DNA from: Planctomycetota bacterium
Lineage (GTDB): Bacteria; Planctomycetota; UBA8108; UBA1146; JAJFFE01
DNA length: 55,229 nt
Direction of reading: 5' to 3'
Assembly: GCA_021776775.1 (NCBI GenBank)
Contig: JAJFFE010000369.1
Coordinates: 1 to 55,229, forward strand
Positions 41,681 to 50,848 of this stretch are shown piece by piece (position 1 is the stretch's first letter; every line of letters starts with the position of its first letter). The notes below the pieces were generated by a model. The model had not been told where the DNA came from. It saw nothing but the letters and a program-made list of their open reading frames with translations, and did not search any database. Made by a program: the position numbers and the translations under genes.

Positions 41681-43378
41681 TTACGAAATGATCGTCTCCT
41701 TCACGACCTCTTCGATCGTGGTGATTCCGTCGTAGATGTGGAGAAGACCGCTCTCACGAAGCGTGCGCATTCCCTCTTCGCGCGCCGCCGCCGCGAGCTC
41801 CTGAGTCGACGCTGCGTTCATAACCATGTCGCGCAGACGATCACTGAGAACCATCTGCTCGAACAACGCGACTCGGCCTTTGTACCCGCTGCTGTTGCAC
41901 TGACGGCAACCCTTGCCGTAGTAGAACGTCCGGCCTTCGACGGCCGAAGGAGTGAGTTCGAGCTCCATCAACTCTTCATCGCCCGGCACGTACTCCACCC
42001 GACAATCCATGCAAACACGACGCACCAGTCGCTGAGCGATGATGGCCTCGAGCGTTGCCGTGATCAGGAAGGGTTCTAGGCCGAGATCGATGAGTCGGGT
42101 GATTGCCGACGGCGCGTCGTTGGTGTGCAACGTCGAGAACACGATGTGCCCAGTGAGACTGGCCTCGACCGCGATGCCGGCCGTCTCCTTGTCTCGAATC
42201 TCCCCGACCAGAATCTTGTCCGGATCCTGTCGCAAGATCGAGCGCAGGCAGGCGGCAAAGGTTGTCCCAATGTCTTCGTTGATGGGCACCTGGACCAGCC
42301 CGTTGATGTTGTACTCGACCGGGTCCTCAGTGGTAATGATCTTCACTTCGGGCGTGTTGGCCTCGTTGAGGCACGAGTACAGCGTCGTCGTCTTCCCACT
42401 ACCGGTCGGCCCCGTTACGAGAATAATCCCGTTGGGCTTGGCGATGAGCGCTCGCATCATCTCGAGCTCGTTGGGCCGCAAGCCGATCTGCTCGAGGTCG
42501 AGCGAAACTTGACCGCGGTCGAGAACTCTCATTACGACTGACTCACCGTGCATAGTCGGCAATGTCGATACGCGAAGGTCGACCGGGTTCCCGCCGATGT
42601 TCAGTTCGATGCGGCCGTCCTGCGGCAGTCGAGTCTCCGCGATATCCAGGTTCGACATGACCTTGACCCTGGAGATCACAGCACGGGCAAGCTGGATGGG
42701 AGGCGGCATCATCTCATAGAGGACACCGTCGACCCGGTATCTGATCTTGAATTCGCTCTCGAACGGCTCCAGGTGGATATCCGACGCTCGATCCCGGATA
42801 GCTTGGAGAAGAACCATGTTGAGCAGCTTCACGACAGGCGCAGCGTTAGCGTCCTTTTCGAGCTGCTCCATGTCGGCGAGGTCTTCACGCTTGTCCATGA
42901 TCTCAAAGTCGTCACCACCGAGCGATCCGATCACGGATTCCATGGTCTCCGTTTGACCGGCGTAGAACTTCTCGATAGCCGCGCTGACAGCCTCTTCGTT
43001 GCTGACAGCACCCTGAACCTCTGTGTTCAGCATGAACTTCAAGTCATCGAGGATCTGCACGTTCAACGGGTCCGCTAGCGCAAGCGTGAGAACAGTTCCG
43101 TCGTACGAGACCGGCATGACTCGGTAAGTCTCCGCGACGGTGACCGGAACCATCTCGATGGCATCCGGTGTGATCGTCGTGGTCTCGAGATCGACGAGTT
43201 CCATTCCCTGCTGCATGCCCATGGCCTGCAGAAGGTCCTTCTCTTCGATCAGACCCTGCTCGATCAGGATCTTCCCGATCGCACCACCTTTGTCTTTTTG
43301 AATCTGCAGCGCCTCTTGGATGTCGAACTCGGAGATCTTGCTCATCTCCTTGAGTATCTGACCGAGTGGCTTTGCCAT
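41681..43378 (-). CDS. PilB/GspE-family assembly ATPase, copy A
   Basis: A 565-residue hexameric ATPase that powers pilin assembly or type II secretion. The start is ATG at 43378 with AGAGGACG upstream. The N-terminal half has the MshEN/GSPII_E repeat pattern (LGQILKEMSKISEFDIQEAL, then IGKILIEQGLIEEKDLLQAM), known in other ATPases to bind cyclic di-GMP. The ATPase half has Walker A GPTGSGKTTT, the Asp box, Walker B ILVGEIRDKET, the His box TGHIVFSTLHTNDAP and the zinc tetracysteine (CMDC ... CRQC). It lies 52 bases from its paralogue and 265 bases from PilC/GspF, so the three probably act together. Confidence 0.95.
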   Translation of the reverse strand: MAKPLGQILKEMSKISEFDIQEALQIQKDKGGAIGKILIEQGLIEEKDLLQAMGMQQGMELVDLETTTITPDAIEMVPVTVAETYRVMPVSYDGTVLTLALADPLNVQILDDLKFMLNTEVQGAVSNEEAVSAAIEKFYAGQTETMESVIGSLGGDDFEIMDKREDLADMEQLEKDANAAPVVKLLNMVLLQAIRDRASDIHLEPFESEFKIRYRVDGVLYEMMPPPIQLARAVISRVKVMSNLDIAETRLPQDGRIELNIGGNPVDLRVSTLPTMHGESVVMRVLDRGQVSLDLEQIGLRPNELEMMRALIAKPNGIILVTGPTGSGKTTTLYSCLNEANTPEVKIITTEDPVEYNINGLVQVPINEDIGTTFAACLRSILRQDPDKILVGEIRDKETAGIAVEASLTGHIVFSTLHTNDAPSAITRLIDLGLEPFLITATLEAIIAQRLVRRVCMDCRVEYVPGDEELMELELTPSAVEGRTFYYGKGCRQCNSSGYKGRVALFEQMVLSDRLRDMVMNAASTQELAAAAREEGMRTLRESGLLHIYDGITTIEEVVKETIIS

Positions 43379-43430
43379 TTTCACGTCCTCTGGCGTCACC
43401 CCAGCGGGGTGGGTGGTTTTCTAAAAGCGA

Positions 43431-45122
43431 TCAGAGATCGGCTTGGTGCGTTACGCGCAGAATCTCTTCGAAGGTCGTGTGACCGCCGAGCAACTTCCGA
43501 ACGGCGTCCTGTTGCAAGGAAGCCATTCCTTCACTGATCGCTTTTGCTCGAAGCTCCATGGTCGGCTTGGTTGCAAATGTCATGTCCCGCAGGTCGGTCG
43601 ACATTTCCATGAGCTCGTAGATTCCCTTGCGGCCGTGGTATCCCTTTTGACCACACGTGTCACAGCCGACAGGCTCCATGATCTGAACACCGGCCGCCAT
43701 AAGGTCATCGCGTGTGAGCCCAACCTGACGAAGCTCGACATCGGTTGGATCGTACGGACGCTTACATTCAACACACAACTGTCGAATAAGCCTCTGGCCC
43801 ATGATCGCCATAATGGCCGAGGCAACGAGGAACGGCTTGACGCCCATGTCGATCAAGCGCGTGATCGCGGACGGTGCGTCGTTCGTGTGAAGGGTCGAGA
43901 AGACCAAGTGTCCAGTGAGTGCCGCCTGGATCGCGATGTCTGCTGTCTCCCGGTCACGGATCTCACCGACGAGAATGATGTTCGGCGCTTGCCGCATCAT
44001 GGCGCGCAGGATACGCGAGAAGTCGAGGCCAATCTCGTGGCGCACCTCGGCCTGGTTGATCCCGGCGATGTTGTATTCGATGGGGTGCTCAGCCGTGATG
44101 ATCTTCACGTCAGGACGGTTTAGCTGCTTGAGCGCAGCGTAGAGCGTAGTGGTCTTTCCACTACCCGTCGGGCCCGTCACCAGGAAGATCCCGTTTGGTT
44201 TCTTGATAATCCGGTTGAAGCGGTCCAGATCGGATTCATGAAAACCGAGAACCGGCAGGTCGACCAGCCCCTTTTCCTTGTCCAAGATCCGCATGACGAC
44301 GCTCTCGCCGTACACCGCGGGTAGCGCTGAAACCCGCAAGTCGATCTCGCGTCCTTGCAGCCGGATCTTGATCCGGCCGTCCTGAGGACGCCGCTTCTCG
44401 GCCATATCCATTCGCGACATGATCTTGATGCGAGACAGAATTGGGCCCTGCAGCTTCTTCGGCGGAGACTCCTGCGGAACGCAAACACCGTCGATCCGAT
44501 AGCGAACCTTGAGTTCTTTCTCCATCGGCTCAATGTGAATATCAGACGCACGCGCCTTCAGAGCGTTCGAGATCAACATGTGAACGAGCTTGATGACGGG
44601 AGCCTCGTTAGCGTCGTTGTCGTCGCCGGCGAAGTCCTCGCGACCAAACTCGATGTCTTCATCCTGACCGCCACCGATGACATCGTCGTAGTTGCCTGCG
44701 AGTCGGTAGTAGTCGTCGAGCGCCTGCTCGACGGCTTCCGGCGACGCGAGTGCGCAGTCGACTTCGGTGTTCAAGATGAAGCGCAAGTTGTCGAGCGTGA
44801 AGAAGTCGAGAGGATCGCTCATCGCGATGATGAGGGACTTCCCCTTCTGCGCGACGGGAACGATCTTGTGCTCGAGCGCTACGTCTTTCGGAACCCGGTC
44901 GATCAAGTCTTGCGGGATCGTATGCTTCGTCAAGTTGGCGAAGGGTAGCTGGAAGTGGATCGCCAAACCCCGAGTGACGTGCTCTTGCTTACACGACTCG
45001 AGCTTCACCAGTGCCTCACCGATCTTGCACTGGTTGGCGTTCTGGTACTCGAGAGCCTTCTTGATCTGGTCTTCTGTGACCCAACCCTTTTCGAGAAGGA
45101 TTTGACCCAAGCTCTTCTTCAC
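43431..45122 (-). CDS. PilB/GspE-family assembly ATPase, copy B
   Basis: A second full assembly ATPase, about 563 residues from GTG at 45122. That start has GAGG nine bases upstream and aligns with the start of copy A (LGQILLEKG against LGQILKEMS); ATG at 45158 is a longer alternative without a good ribosome site. It has the same parts: MshEN-like repeats (1-150), Walker A GPTGSGKTTT, Walker B ILVGEIRDRET, His box TGHLVFSTLHTNDAP and four cysteines (CVEC, CDTC). Copies A and B look like a tandem duplication that has since diverged, with sharp differences in the linker around residues 150-175. Neither resembles the retraction ATPase PilT. Confidence 0.94.
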   Translation of the reverse strand: MKKSLGQILLEKGWVTEDQIKKALEYQNANQCKIGEALVKLESCKQEHVTRGLAIHFQLPFANLTKHTIPQDLIDRVPKDVALEHKIVPVAQKGKSLIIAMSDPLDFFTLDNLRFILNTEVDCALASPEAVEQALDDYYRLAGNYDDVIGGGQDEDIEFGREDFAGDDNDANEAPVIKLVHMLISNALKARASDIHIEPMEKELKVRYRIDGVCVPQESPPKKLQGPILSRIKIMSRMDMAEKRRPQDGRIKIRLQGREIDLRVSALPAVYGESVVMRILDKEKGLVDLPVLGFHESDLDRFNRIIKKPNGIFLVTGPTGSGKTTTLYAALKQLNRPDVKIITAEHPIEYNIAGINQAEVRHEIGLDFSRILRAMMRQAPNIILVGEIRDRETADIAIQAALTGHLVFSTLHTNDAPSAITRLIDMGVKPFLVASAIMAIMGQRLIRQLCVECKRPYDPTDVELRQVGLTRDDLMAAGVQIMEPVGCDTCGQKGYHGRKGIYELMEMSTDLRDMTFATKPTMELRAKAISEGMASLQQDAVRKLLGGHTTFEEILRVTHQADL

Positions 45123-46027
45123 GGGGGCAACCTCGACCCTCTGATCTGGACCCGCCATCAGAGGCGAATCCAGCGCTCCCAAACTCCGCGACCTCACCGG
45201 GGGAGGTCATCGGCCATCGCGTCACTGCGCAGAACGCAGCGTGAACAGGTCAGCCACGGCAACCGCGGAATCCCTGTCAGCATTGAGCCTTCGAGAGAGG
45301 AAGGGACGATGTCCGACCCAGCCGCGCGGGAATCGCTCGGCCTCAGATGACATCGCGCCGTTGGGCGCGCTCAAACATCGGCGGGCGCTACACCGGAAAG
45401 TCCCCGGGCACTGAAGTGGCAGGCGAAGCCGACACACAGTCGATGTCCATGCCCCTCGGCACAAACCCAACGACGAAAGACCCCTGCTCTGGCGCCTATC
45501 GTATCCGGGACGCTCCTCCGTGAGCCTCGCGAGAGACTCTCTCCAACCGCATCGGCACCTCAAACGGCACCTAGACGGCACCTGGCACCTAAACGGCACC
45601 TGGCACCTAAACGGCAGAGTGGGGTCGCGCGTCGATCGTGTGCAACTCGGCCGGAAACTCGGCCGGGCCGCCTACCCCCGCTAACGAAATGATCCCCCTG
45701 CCTCGCAACTCCTGACGGACGATCTCGACCGGGTGGGCTCTTCCCGAGGCCCCTCCCACGTTCGAAAACGCGGAAGCCCGATGCGGGTTGCCCCATGGGA
45801 CAACACCAATCGTCAGAAGGAGTTACCGACAGCTCCGAACCCGGACATCGACGCGAGACTAAACTATGCGTCATCTCCTGATTCGAAGGGGCAATCCTAC
45901 GTTTCGCCCCGATCCTGTCAAGAGTTGCGGCGCACGGCGCTTTCGATCAGATCTGCGCGGCAACGTTGACAGGGGTCCGACTCGGCAAGATACTCCCGCC
46001 CACTCCAACGTTGAACGACCCGTTTCA
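45123..46027. other. 900-bp stretch without a gene, with a short tandem repeat
   Basis: This lies between the start of ATPase copy B and the ferredoxin gene, which diverge. Small frames exist on both strands, but none has a ribosome site or protein-like composition. It contains the GGCACCT repeat at 45553-45616 and presumably the promoters of both flanking genes. Confidence 0.5.
45553..45616. repeat. 18-bp tandem repeat based on GGCACCT
   Basis: The unit ACGGCACCTGGCACCTAA occurs at 45575-45592 and again at 45593-45610, followed by a partial ACGGCA; the 22 bases before it (CGGCACCTCAAACGGCACCT) are a degenerate copy. It is intergenic. Similar GGTGCC/GGCACC clusters occur in many planctomycete intergenic regions in my recollection, but I cannot verify that here. 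Confidence 0.8.
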
Positions 46028-46261
46028 ATGCCCGATCCAGCGAACAAAGTAGCGCTCAACGTCCCTGGCCAGTGGTACGTCGATGTAGACTGCATCGACT
46101 GCGATCTTTGCCGCACGACGGCTCCGGACAACTTCTTGGCAAACGAGGACGACGGCTACTCCTACGTCTCCCGGCAACCGGCGACCGAAAAAGAGATCGC
46201 TCTGTGCCAACAGGCCCTGGAAGAGTGCCCGGTAGAAGCCATCGGCAGCGACGCGACCTAG
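46028..46261 (+). CDS. single-cluster [4Fe-4S] ferredoxin
   Basis: A 77-residue soluble electron carrier. Cysteines lie in CIDCDLC (CxxCxxC) and in the later CPVEAIG; the middle segment ENFL-like APDNFLANEDDGYSYV is characteristic of this short ferredoxin branch. The remaining Cys in EIALCQQALEECP could form a disulfide or be a ligand. The gene has its own upstream gap and no cotranscribed partner, so its redox partner is unknown. The start ATG at 46028 has no obvious ribosome site. Confidence 0.88.
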   Translation: MPDPANKVALNVPGQWYVDVDCIDCDLCRTTAPDNFLANEDDGYSYVSRQPATEKEIALCQQALEECPVEAIGSDAT

Positions 46262-46307
46262 GCTCGCAGCTCGCGAACAGACGGGTCCCCTCGATATTTT
46301 CGCATTA

Positions 46308-46775
46308 TCAGAAGACTGAGCCCGCGTATCTCGGGCCGTCCGGATGTCTGGGATTCCCGTGGGAGCCCTCCGCCAGCTCCGGCCACTGCGTCAACCACAG
46401 ATCGCAGTGACGTCCGATCATCCGCCCGGACATGGACAACTGTTCGACGTTGGCCACGCTATCCACCCAGATGGTCTTGCAACGAAAGAGCTTGGCCAGC
46501 CGGAGCGCCAGGTATCCGGGGGCCGCGCCGGTCGAAATCACGACCGACGGACGCTCCCGCAGAAGGAGGAAAAAGAGCGAAGCGGCCAAGCGAACAAGCC
46601 CCAGCTTGTTCCAACGGGTCGCGTCCGGGATGACATGAAACCGATGTGCTCCAACTTCGGATCGATACAACCGACTCACGGTCGCGAAAACGAGTTCGTG
46701 GCCATCGAACGCGTGAGCGAGCCTCTTGAGCTGGACCCAGTGGCCCCCTCCGGAACTGACGGCCAGTACTCTCAC
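46308..46775 (-). CDS. Alg14/PssD-like glycosyltransferase accessory subunit
   Basis: A 155-residue protein of the Alg14/PssD/Cps14F type, the membrane-associated half of a two-part UDP-sugar transferase. SSGGGHWVQLKRL at the N-terminus, VISTGAAPGYLALRLAKLF and the ending YAGSVF match the family. A hydrophobic stretch LVRLAASLFFLLL could insert in the membrane. GTG start with AAGGA eight bases upstream. The catalytic partner (Alg13/PssE type) normally lies beside it but is not found in this window. The gene is divergent from the nucleotide-sugar dehydrogenase and so probably belongs to polysaccharide synthesis. Confidence 0.83.
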   Translation of the reverse strand: MRVLAVSSGGGHWVQLKRLAHAFDGHELVFATVSRLYRSEVGAHRFHVIPDATRWNKLGLVRLAASLFFLLLRERPSVVISTGAAPGYLALRLAKLFRCKTIWVDSVANVEQLSMSGRMIGRHCDLWLTQWPELAEGSHGNPRHPDGPRYAGSVF

Positions 46776-47071
46776 GGACGGAATCCTTCGGGGCGGGTGT
46801 CGGGTTCAGGGATCTAGGCTCTCGCGCCGATAAACGTATCGGCACGACTGACATCGGCTGGGCGACGCCGGGGACTTTATCTGCGGCGGAAAACGAATTC
46901 ACTCGATGAACGTAGGTGCGCCCAGATTGTTAGGAACTTGCGGCCAAAGAGTGCACGAGACGCAAAGACGCTGGCGAAACCTCAGGGGACCGTTATCGTC
47001 CGGCGCTTGATCACTCGAACAACACGTTACTTGAGCCATTACCTCCACTCAGAAGCGAACAACGGATCACC
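46776..47071. other. intergenic region between divergent polysaccharide genes
   Basis: About 300 bases separate the Alg14-like gene (minus) from the nucleotide-sugar dehydrogenase gene (plus). It must hold two promoters; I could not identify clear hexamers or repeats. Confidence 0.4.
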
Positions 47072-48400
47072 ATGACCGCCCAGGAACTCTCCAACACGTT
47101 TCGCGCAAAGCTCGAAGACAAGAGCCTGACCGTCGGCATCGTCGGGCTCGGATACGTCGGTCTCCCTATCGTCCGGGAGTTCCACGCCGCAGGGTTCGCC
47201 GTCATCGGCTTCGATACGGATCAACGTAAGATCGGGCTACTCGATCAAGGCGTACCGTATCTCAAACATCTGGGAACCGAGCTCTCAGAAACCCTCGCCA
47301 AATCCGATCGATTCCGCGCCACTTCCGACGCCGAACAGCTCGCGGAGGCCGACGCGATTCTTTTGTGCGTTCCAACCCCGCTCGGGCAGCACCGCGAACC
47401 CGACCTCAGCTTCGTTCTTTCGAGCACCGAAATGTGCGCGTCTATTCTGCGCCCAGGACAACTCATCGTCCTGGAGTCGACGACCTATCCTGGCACGACA
47501 CGCAACGAAATGCCCCCGGTACTCGAGAAGAGCGGCCTCAAGTGCGGGGAAGACTTCTTCGTAGCGTACAGTCCCGAGCGTGAAGATCCGGGTCGCGAAG
47601 ACGCGACGACGCAAACCACGCCGAAGCTCGTCGGAGGTCTCTGCGAAACGAGCGGAAACTTGGCGACCCTTCTCTACGAGACAATCGTCGATAGCGTCCA
47701 CCCCGTCTCGAGCGCAGAGGTCGCGGAGTCGGCGAAGCTGCTCGAGAACATCTATCGCGCGGTCAACATCGCTCTCGTGAACGAGCTGAAAGTCGTGCTT
47801 GCAGAGATGAAGATCGACGTCTGGGAGGTCATCGAAGCCGCTTCTACCAAGCCGTTCGGATTCCAAGCGTTCTATCCGGGACCCGGCCTCGGCGGTCACT
47901 GCATCCCGATCGACCCGTTCTATCTCACCTGGAAAGCGAAGGAAGTTGGAGAAACCACTCGTTTCATCGAACTCGCTGGCGAGGTAAACACGTCGATGCC
48001 TGGATACGTAGTATCCCGAACCGCAGGCGCACTGAACGATGTCAAGAAGCCGGTGAACGGGTCCAAGATCTTGGTCATTGGCGTCGCCTACAAGCCGAAC
48101 ATTGACGACGTACGGGAGAGCCCGGCCGCGGAGGTGATCGAAGGGCTGCAGGCGTTGGGAGCGGACGTCTCCTACCACGATCCACACGTGGCGGAGTTCC
48201 CGAGCATGCGCAAACACAAAATCCAGATGACCTCGCAAGCGCTGAACGAAAAGACAGTTCGGAACTCCGACCTGGTGCTCATCATCACCGACCATTCCGA
48301 TGTCGACTGGGACCTGATCGGTGAGCACGCCGGGCTAATCGTCGACACCCGAAACGCAATGCACCAACGAGTGACCAGCGGCCCGGTAATCAAGGCGTAA
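47072..48400 (+). CDS. nucleotide-sugar 6-dehydrogenase (UDP-HexNAc type)
   Basis: This oxidises a UDP-sugar at C6 to its uronic acid for polysaccharide synthesis. It has 442 residues. The NAD site is VGIVGLGYVGLPI (21-33), the mid-section has VPTPL and ESTTYPGTT, and the catalytic Cys277 is in GPGLGGHCIPIDP. The C-terminal UDP-binding domain has GVAYKPNIDDVRESPA. PFGFQAFYPGPG and DPFYLTW point to the UDP-N-acetylglucosamine/mannosamine dehydrogenase (WbpA/TviB) branch rather than UDP-glucose dehydrogenase. It is transcribed alone, with two 3' hairpins, at the start of the exopolysaccharide region. Confidence 0.94.
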   Translation: MTAQELSNTFRAKLEDKSLTVGIVGLGYVGLPIVREFHAAGFAVIGFDTDQRKIGLLDQGVPYLKHLGTELSETLAKSDRFRATSDAEQLAEADAILLCVPTPLGQHREPDLSFVLSSTEMCASILRPGQLIVLESTTYPGTTRNEMPPVLEKSGLKCGEDFFVAYSPEREDPGREDATTQTTPKLVGGLCETSGNLATLLYETIVDSVHPVSSAEVAESAKLLENIYRAVNIALVNELKVVLAEMKIDVWEVIEAASTKPFGFQAFYPGPGLGGHCIPIDPFYLTWKAKEVGETTRFIELAGEVNTSMPGYVVSRTAGALNDVKKPVNGSKILVIGVAYKPNIDDVRESPAAEVIEGLQALGADVSYHDPHVAEFPSMRKHKIQMTSQALNEKTVRNSDLVLIITDHSDVDWDLIGEHAGLIVDTRNAMHQRVTSGPVIKA

Positions 48401-48461
48401 GTCACCGAGTTCGGATTCGAGCGCGAAGTCCAAACAACTGGGCAGTGGCGCGAACCAACGG

Positions 48462-48518
48462 CGCAACCATTATCGGATGGTTGCGTCTCGACCACCCTCG
48501 CTTCGGCGAGGTTTTTTT
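48462..48518 (+). terminator. double hairpin terminator after the sugar dehydrogenase gene
   Basis: The first hairpin CGCAACCAT/ATGGTTGCG (48462-48470 with 48477-48485) is followed by a compact hairpin CCTCGC-TTCG-GCGAGG (48496-48511) with the stable TTCG loop and seven T residues (48512-48518). The second is a textbook intrinsic terminator. Confidence 0.9.
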
Positions 48519-49143
48519 GTTGGCGAAACTTGCATCAAGTACGAGCGACCAATACGGTCAGTATGCATGAGGCTCGTTTGGGTTTTGCACCTTCTCGCGA
48601 CGGACTCTTCGAATTTGGCTATGCGGGGTGTCCTCGACTCGAGGTTGTCCAGAACTAGGAAGCGGTCGATTCTTTCGAGCGTTCCGCCAAACTAGGAGTC
48701 ACTTGTCCGTACGTGATCCTTCGCTTCGAGCAAACGTCGACGCCCAGCGTGGGCATTGGACTTCGTTCGCTGACCGACGAGGAATCGGTCGAGCCGAGCG
48801 CAATCCAACGACGGGCGCCTTGCGAAGAATCAAGATTCGACTCTGAGCGTCGAAAGACGCTCGACGACGTTGGGTAACGAGAACAATTAGCACGCGTCGA
48901 TCGCCGGAGCGCTATCTCCGGTCGAGGCGAAGATACGTCTGCTCATGACCTAGGTTTGACCGGTCAGGATGCAGAGATCAACGGGGAAACTTGCGGCCCT
49001 CATTGGGCCCAGAGGCGAGGGTTCTGCGCGTTATGTCGTCGCGGGAACATACTGAATTCCAGAATCGGACTCCCGGCGACCGCGGTCGCCCGATCGATCG
49101 CATCTCTCCCCGACGGCCAGAACGTCGGTCGGCGGAGGGTGGC
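48519..49143. other. 600-bp stretch without a gene
   Basis: No frame is convincing. One perfect 7-bp hairpin with a GAAA loop (48845-48862, GAGCGTC/GACGCTC) is present, without a T-run. The stretch should contain the promoter for the GGDEF-like gene. Confidence 0.45.
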
Positions 49144-49650
49144 GTGCCGTGCAGCGGGAGTGACCTGCCACAATCCATGATCCAGATCGTCTCAGGCTCA
49201 GCGAAGTTCAACGCTGTACTCCATCGAGAGCGGTCACGAGCTGATCGACTGGGAGACGAGTTCACGCTCGTCCTGGTCCACTCAACCTCCGGCCGGTCAA
49301 TTCCCACCGAGCCGCTGACGGGATGCCTGGAGTGGACTGACGAAATCGCTCAGATGGACGACGGATCCATCGTGCTTCTCTTTCCGCACACCAGCGCTCA
49401 GCAAGCGGTCGAGGTGCTTCAGTCGCGATTCTCTGACTTTCTCGCCGGTCCAGACCTGGCATTCGCCCGGTTGACGTATCCCGTCGACTCGCTTCCGATC
49501 GAGATGAGCCAACCCGCGTTCGATCTGAACCCAGACGAGTCGGCAACTCTCCCGTCCGAGTCAACGCCGCGGACAAGTGGTAAGGCGGGCCTCGCCGGGG
49601 CGCTGCTCAGCCTGGTCTCGGCCATCGGCAGTCTCGTGTTCCACAGGTAA
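49144..49650 (+). CDS. GGDEF-like membrane protein of exopolysaccharide locus
   Basis: This encodes 168 residues from GTG at 49144, which has GGAGGG five to six bases upstream; ATG at 49177 is an alternative. Residues 20-125 look like a shortened, degenerate diguanylate-cyclase (GGDEF) fold: FNAVLHRERSRADRLGDEFTLVLV at the start and a later TYPVDSLP. The GGDEF signature is absent, so cyclase activity is not expected; cyclic-di-GMP or nucleotide sensing is conceivable. A Pro/Ser/Glu linker leads to a C-terminal transmembrane helix (AGLAGALLSLVSAIGSLVF). I associate such proteins with planctomycete exopolysaccharide clusters, which fits the genes that follow. Confidence 0.68.
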   Translation: MPCSGSDLPQSMIQIVSGSAKFNAVLHRERSRADRLGDEFTLVLVHSTSGRSIPTEPLTGCLEWTDEIAQMDDGSIVLLFPHTSAQQAVEVLQSRFSDFLAGPDLAFARLTYPVDSLPIEMSQPAFDLNPDESATLPSESTPRTSGKAGLAGALLSLVSAIGSLVFHR

Positions 49651-50091
49651 ACACAGGCCGCACGCCCGATTCGACCCCCCAGACCACTTCCTGCTAGAAA
49701 CAACCGCTCCGCGAACGGAGATCTGCGCGATCCCCCATTTTACGTAAGTAACTATGAACTCCGATCGTTGAATCGGCCTTACCGCTTGACCCGCCCGCCC
49801 TAGAACTCTATTCAGTGACCCCTAGACGGTCAGATCCGATCTCGAGCAGGGATCTCGGTCAAAGTTCCGTCCCCCGGGGAAGCGTCGAGGAGCGCCGTGA
49901 CGTCCACGAGAAGCTCAAGTTTTGAACCTCCGCATCCGATTGTGAGAATTGGAGTTCGATCCTCTTGAGCGATCTCGGTTCACAACAGTAGGCGGCCCTT
50001 CCACTCAGAGGAAACACGCTATTTGTCGATCGGGTTCGATACGCGAACCCGCATCCCTTGGTGACCAAGAAAAATAGGAGCCGTGCCGGTC
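49651..50091. other. 440-bp stretch without a gene, upstream of the export operon
   Basis: No coding frame is supported. The last bases contain AGGAG (about 50075) serving the Wza-like gene. The region presumably carries the promoter of the four- or five-gene export operon; I see no riboswitch that I recognise. Confidence 0.45.
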
Positions 50092-50799
50092 ATGGTGATC
50101 CCAATAAGACGTTCGATCTACTTGTCGCTGCTCGCTGTCTCGATCATCGGCTGTGCCTCGATTGAGCAGGGCAAGCCGATCTCTGACATCGCGCCGGAGA
50201 TCAACCTCACGTTAGGCAAAACGATCGATGGCCTCGCCGAAGGAGACTTCCTCGAGGTCCGATTCCCCAACACCCCTCAGTGGAACCATGACGTCCGCGT
50301 GGGCTTGAACGGGAAAGCGAGCTTTCTCGGCATCCCGGAAGAGATCCCGGTCATCGGAATGTCTACGGAACTCCTACGAACCCAGCTCGAGAGCAAATAC
50401 AACGAGTTCCTGACGAAGCCGCGCATCGGCGTCACGGTCAAAGAATTCTCCGCCCGTCCCATCGCAGTCATCGGCGATGTCGGACGTCCCGGACTGGTTC
50501 CCGTGCAGAGCAACACGGTGCCACTCCTGCAGGCGCTCGCGCGCGCTGGGGGTCACCGCAAAGACACCGCGGACCTGAAACGCATCATCGTCGTACGGTG
50601 GGACCGGGACAACGACCGTCAGCTTCGCTGGACCGTCGACGCCAGCTTGGAATACTGGGGAATAGGCGATCCGTTGCGCTTGCAACCGTATGATCTGGTC
50701 TTTGTCCCGAACACCGCGATCGACGAAGTCGATATCTGGGTCACCAACTGGATCAAGCGCCTGTTCCCGCTTCCGCTGAACGCCGTTCCGGGAGTCTGA
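50092..50799 (+). CDS. Wza-like polysaccharide export lipoprotein
   Basis: An outer-membrane polysaccharide export protein of about 235 residues, shorter than E. coli Wza (about 380). The start is ATG at 50092 (AGGAG 11 bases before) or GTG at 50083. A lipoprotein signal precedes the lipobox SIIGC. The Poly_export domain begins at about residue 45 (GDFLEVRFPNTPQWN, VGLNGKASFLGIPEEIPV), followed by an SLBB-type repeat (RPIAVIGDVGRPGLVPV). PYDLVFVPNTAIDEVDIWV and the hydrophobic WIKRLFPL near the C-terminus end the protein. It probably makes the outer-membrane channel for the polymer handled by the chain-length protein encoded 49 bases downstream. Confidence 0.9.
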   Translation: MVIPIRRSIYLSLLAVSIIGCASIEQGKPISDIAPEINLTLGKTIDGLAEGDFLEVRFPNTPQWNHDVRVGLNGKASFLGIPEEIPVIGMSTELLRTQLESKYNEFLTKPRIGVTVKEFSARPIAVIGDVGRPGLVPVQSNTVPLLQALARAGGHRKDTADLKRIIVVRWDRDNDRQLRWTVDASLEYWGIGDPLRLQPYDLVFVPNTAIDEVDIWVTNWIKRLFPLPLNAVPGV

Positions 50800-50848
50800 G
50801 TCGTCACCGGAACTCACCAACTTCAAACGATCAACCGATTGAGCTGAC

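Noticed and set aside
45560..45874. 104-codon minus-strand frame containing the GGCACCT repeat (RCRLGARCRLGA)
   Set aside because: There is no ribosome site, the composition is Arg-rich as expected from non-coding GC-rich DNA, and the repeat is the only regular feature.
48628..48846. 72-codon frame in the gap after the sugar dehydrogenase
   Set aside because: There is no ribosome site and the composition is random; left as non-coding.
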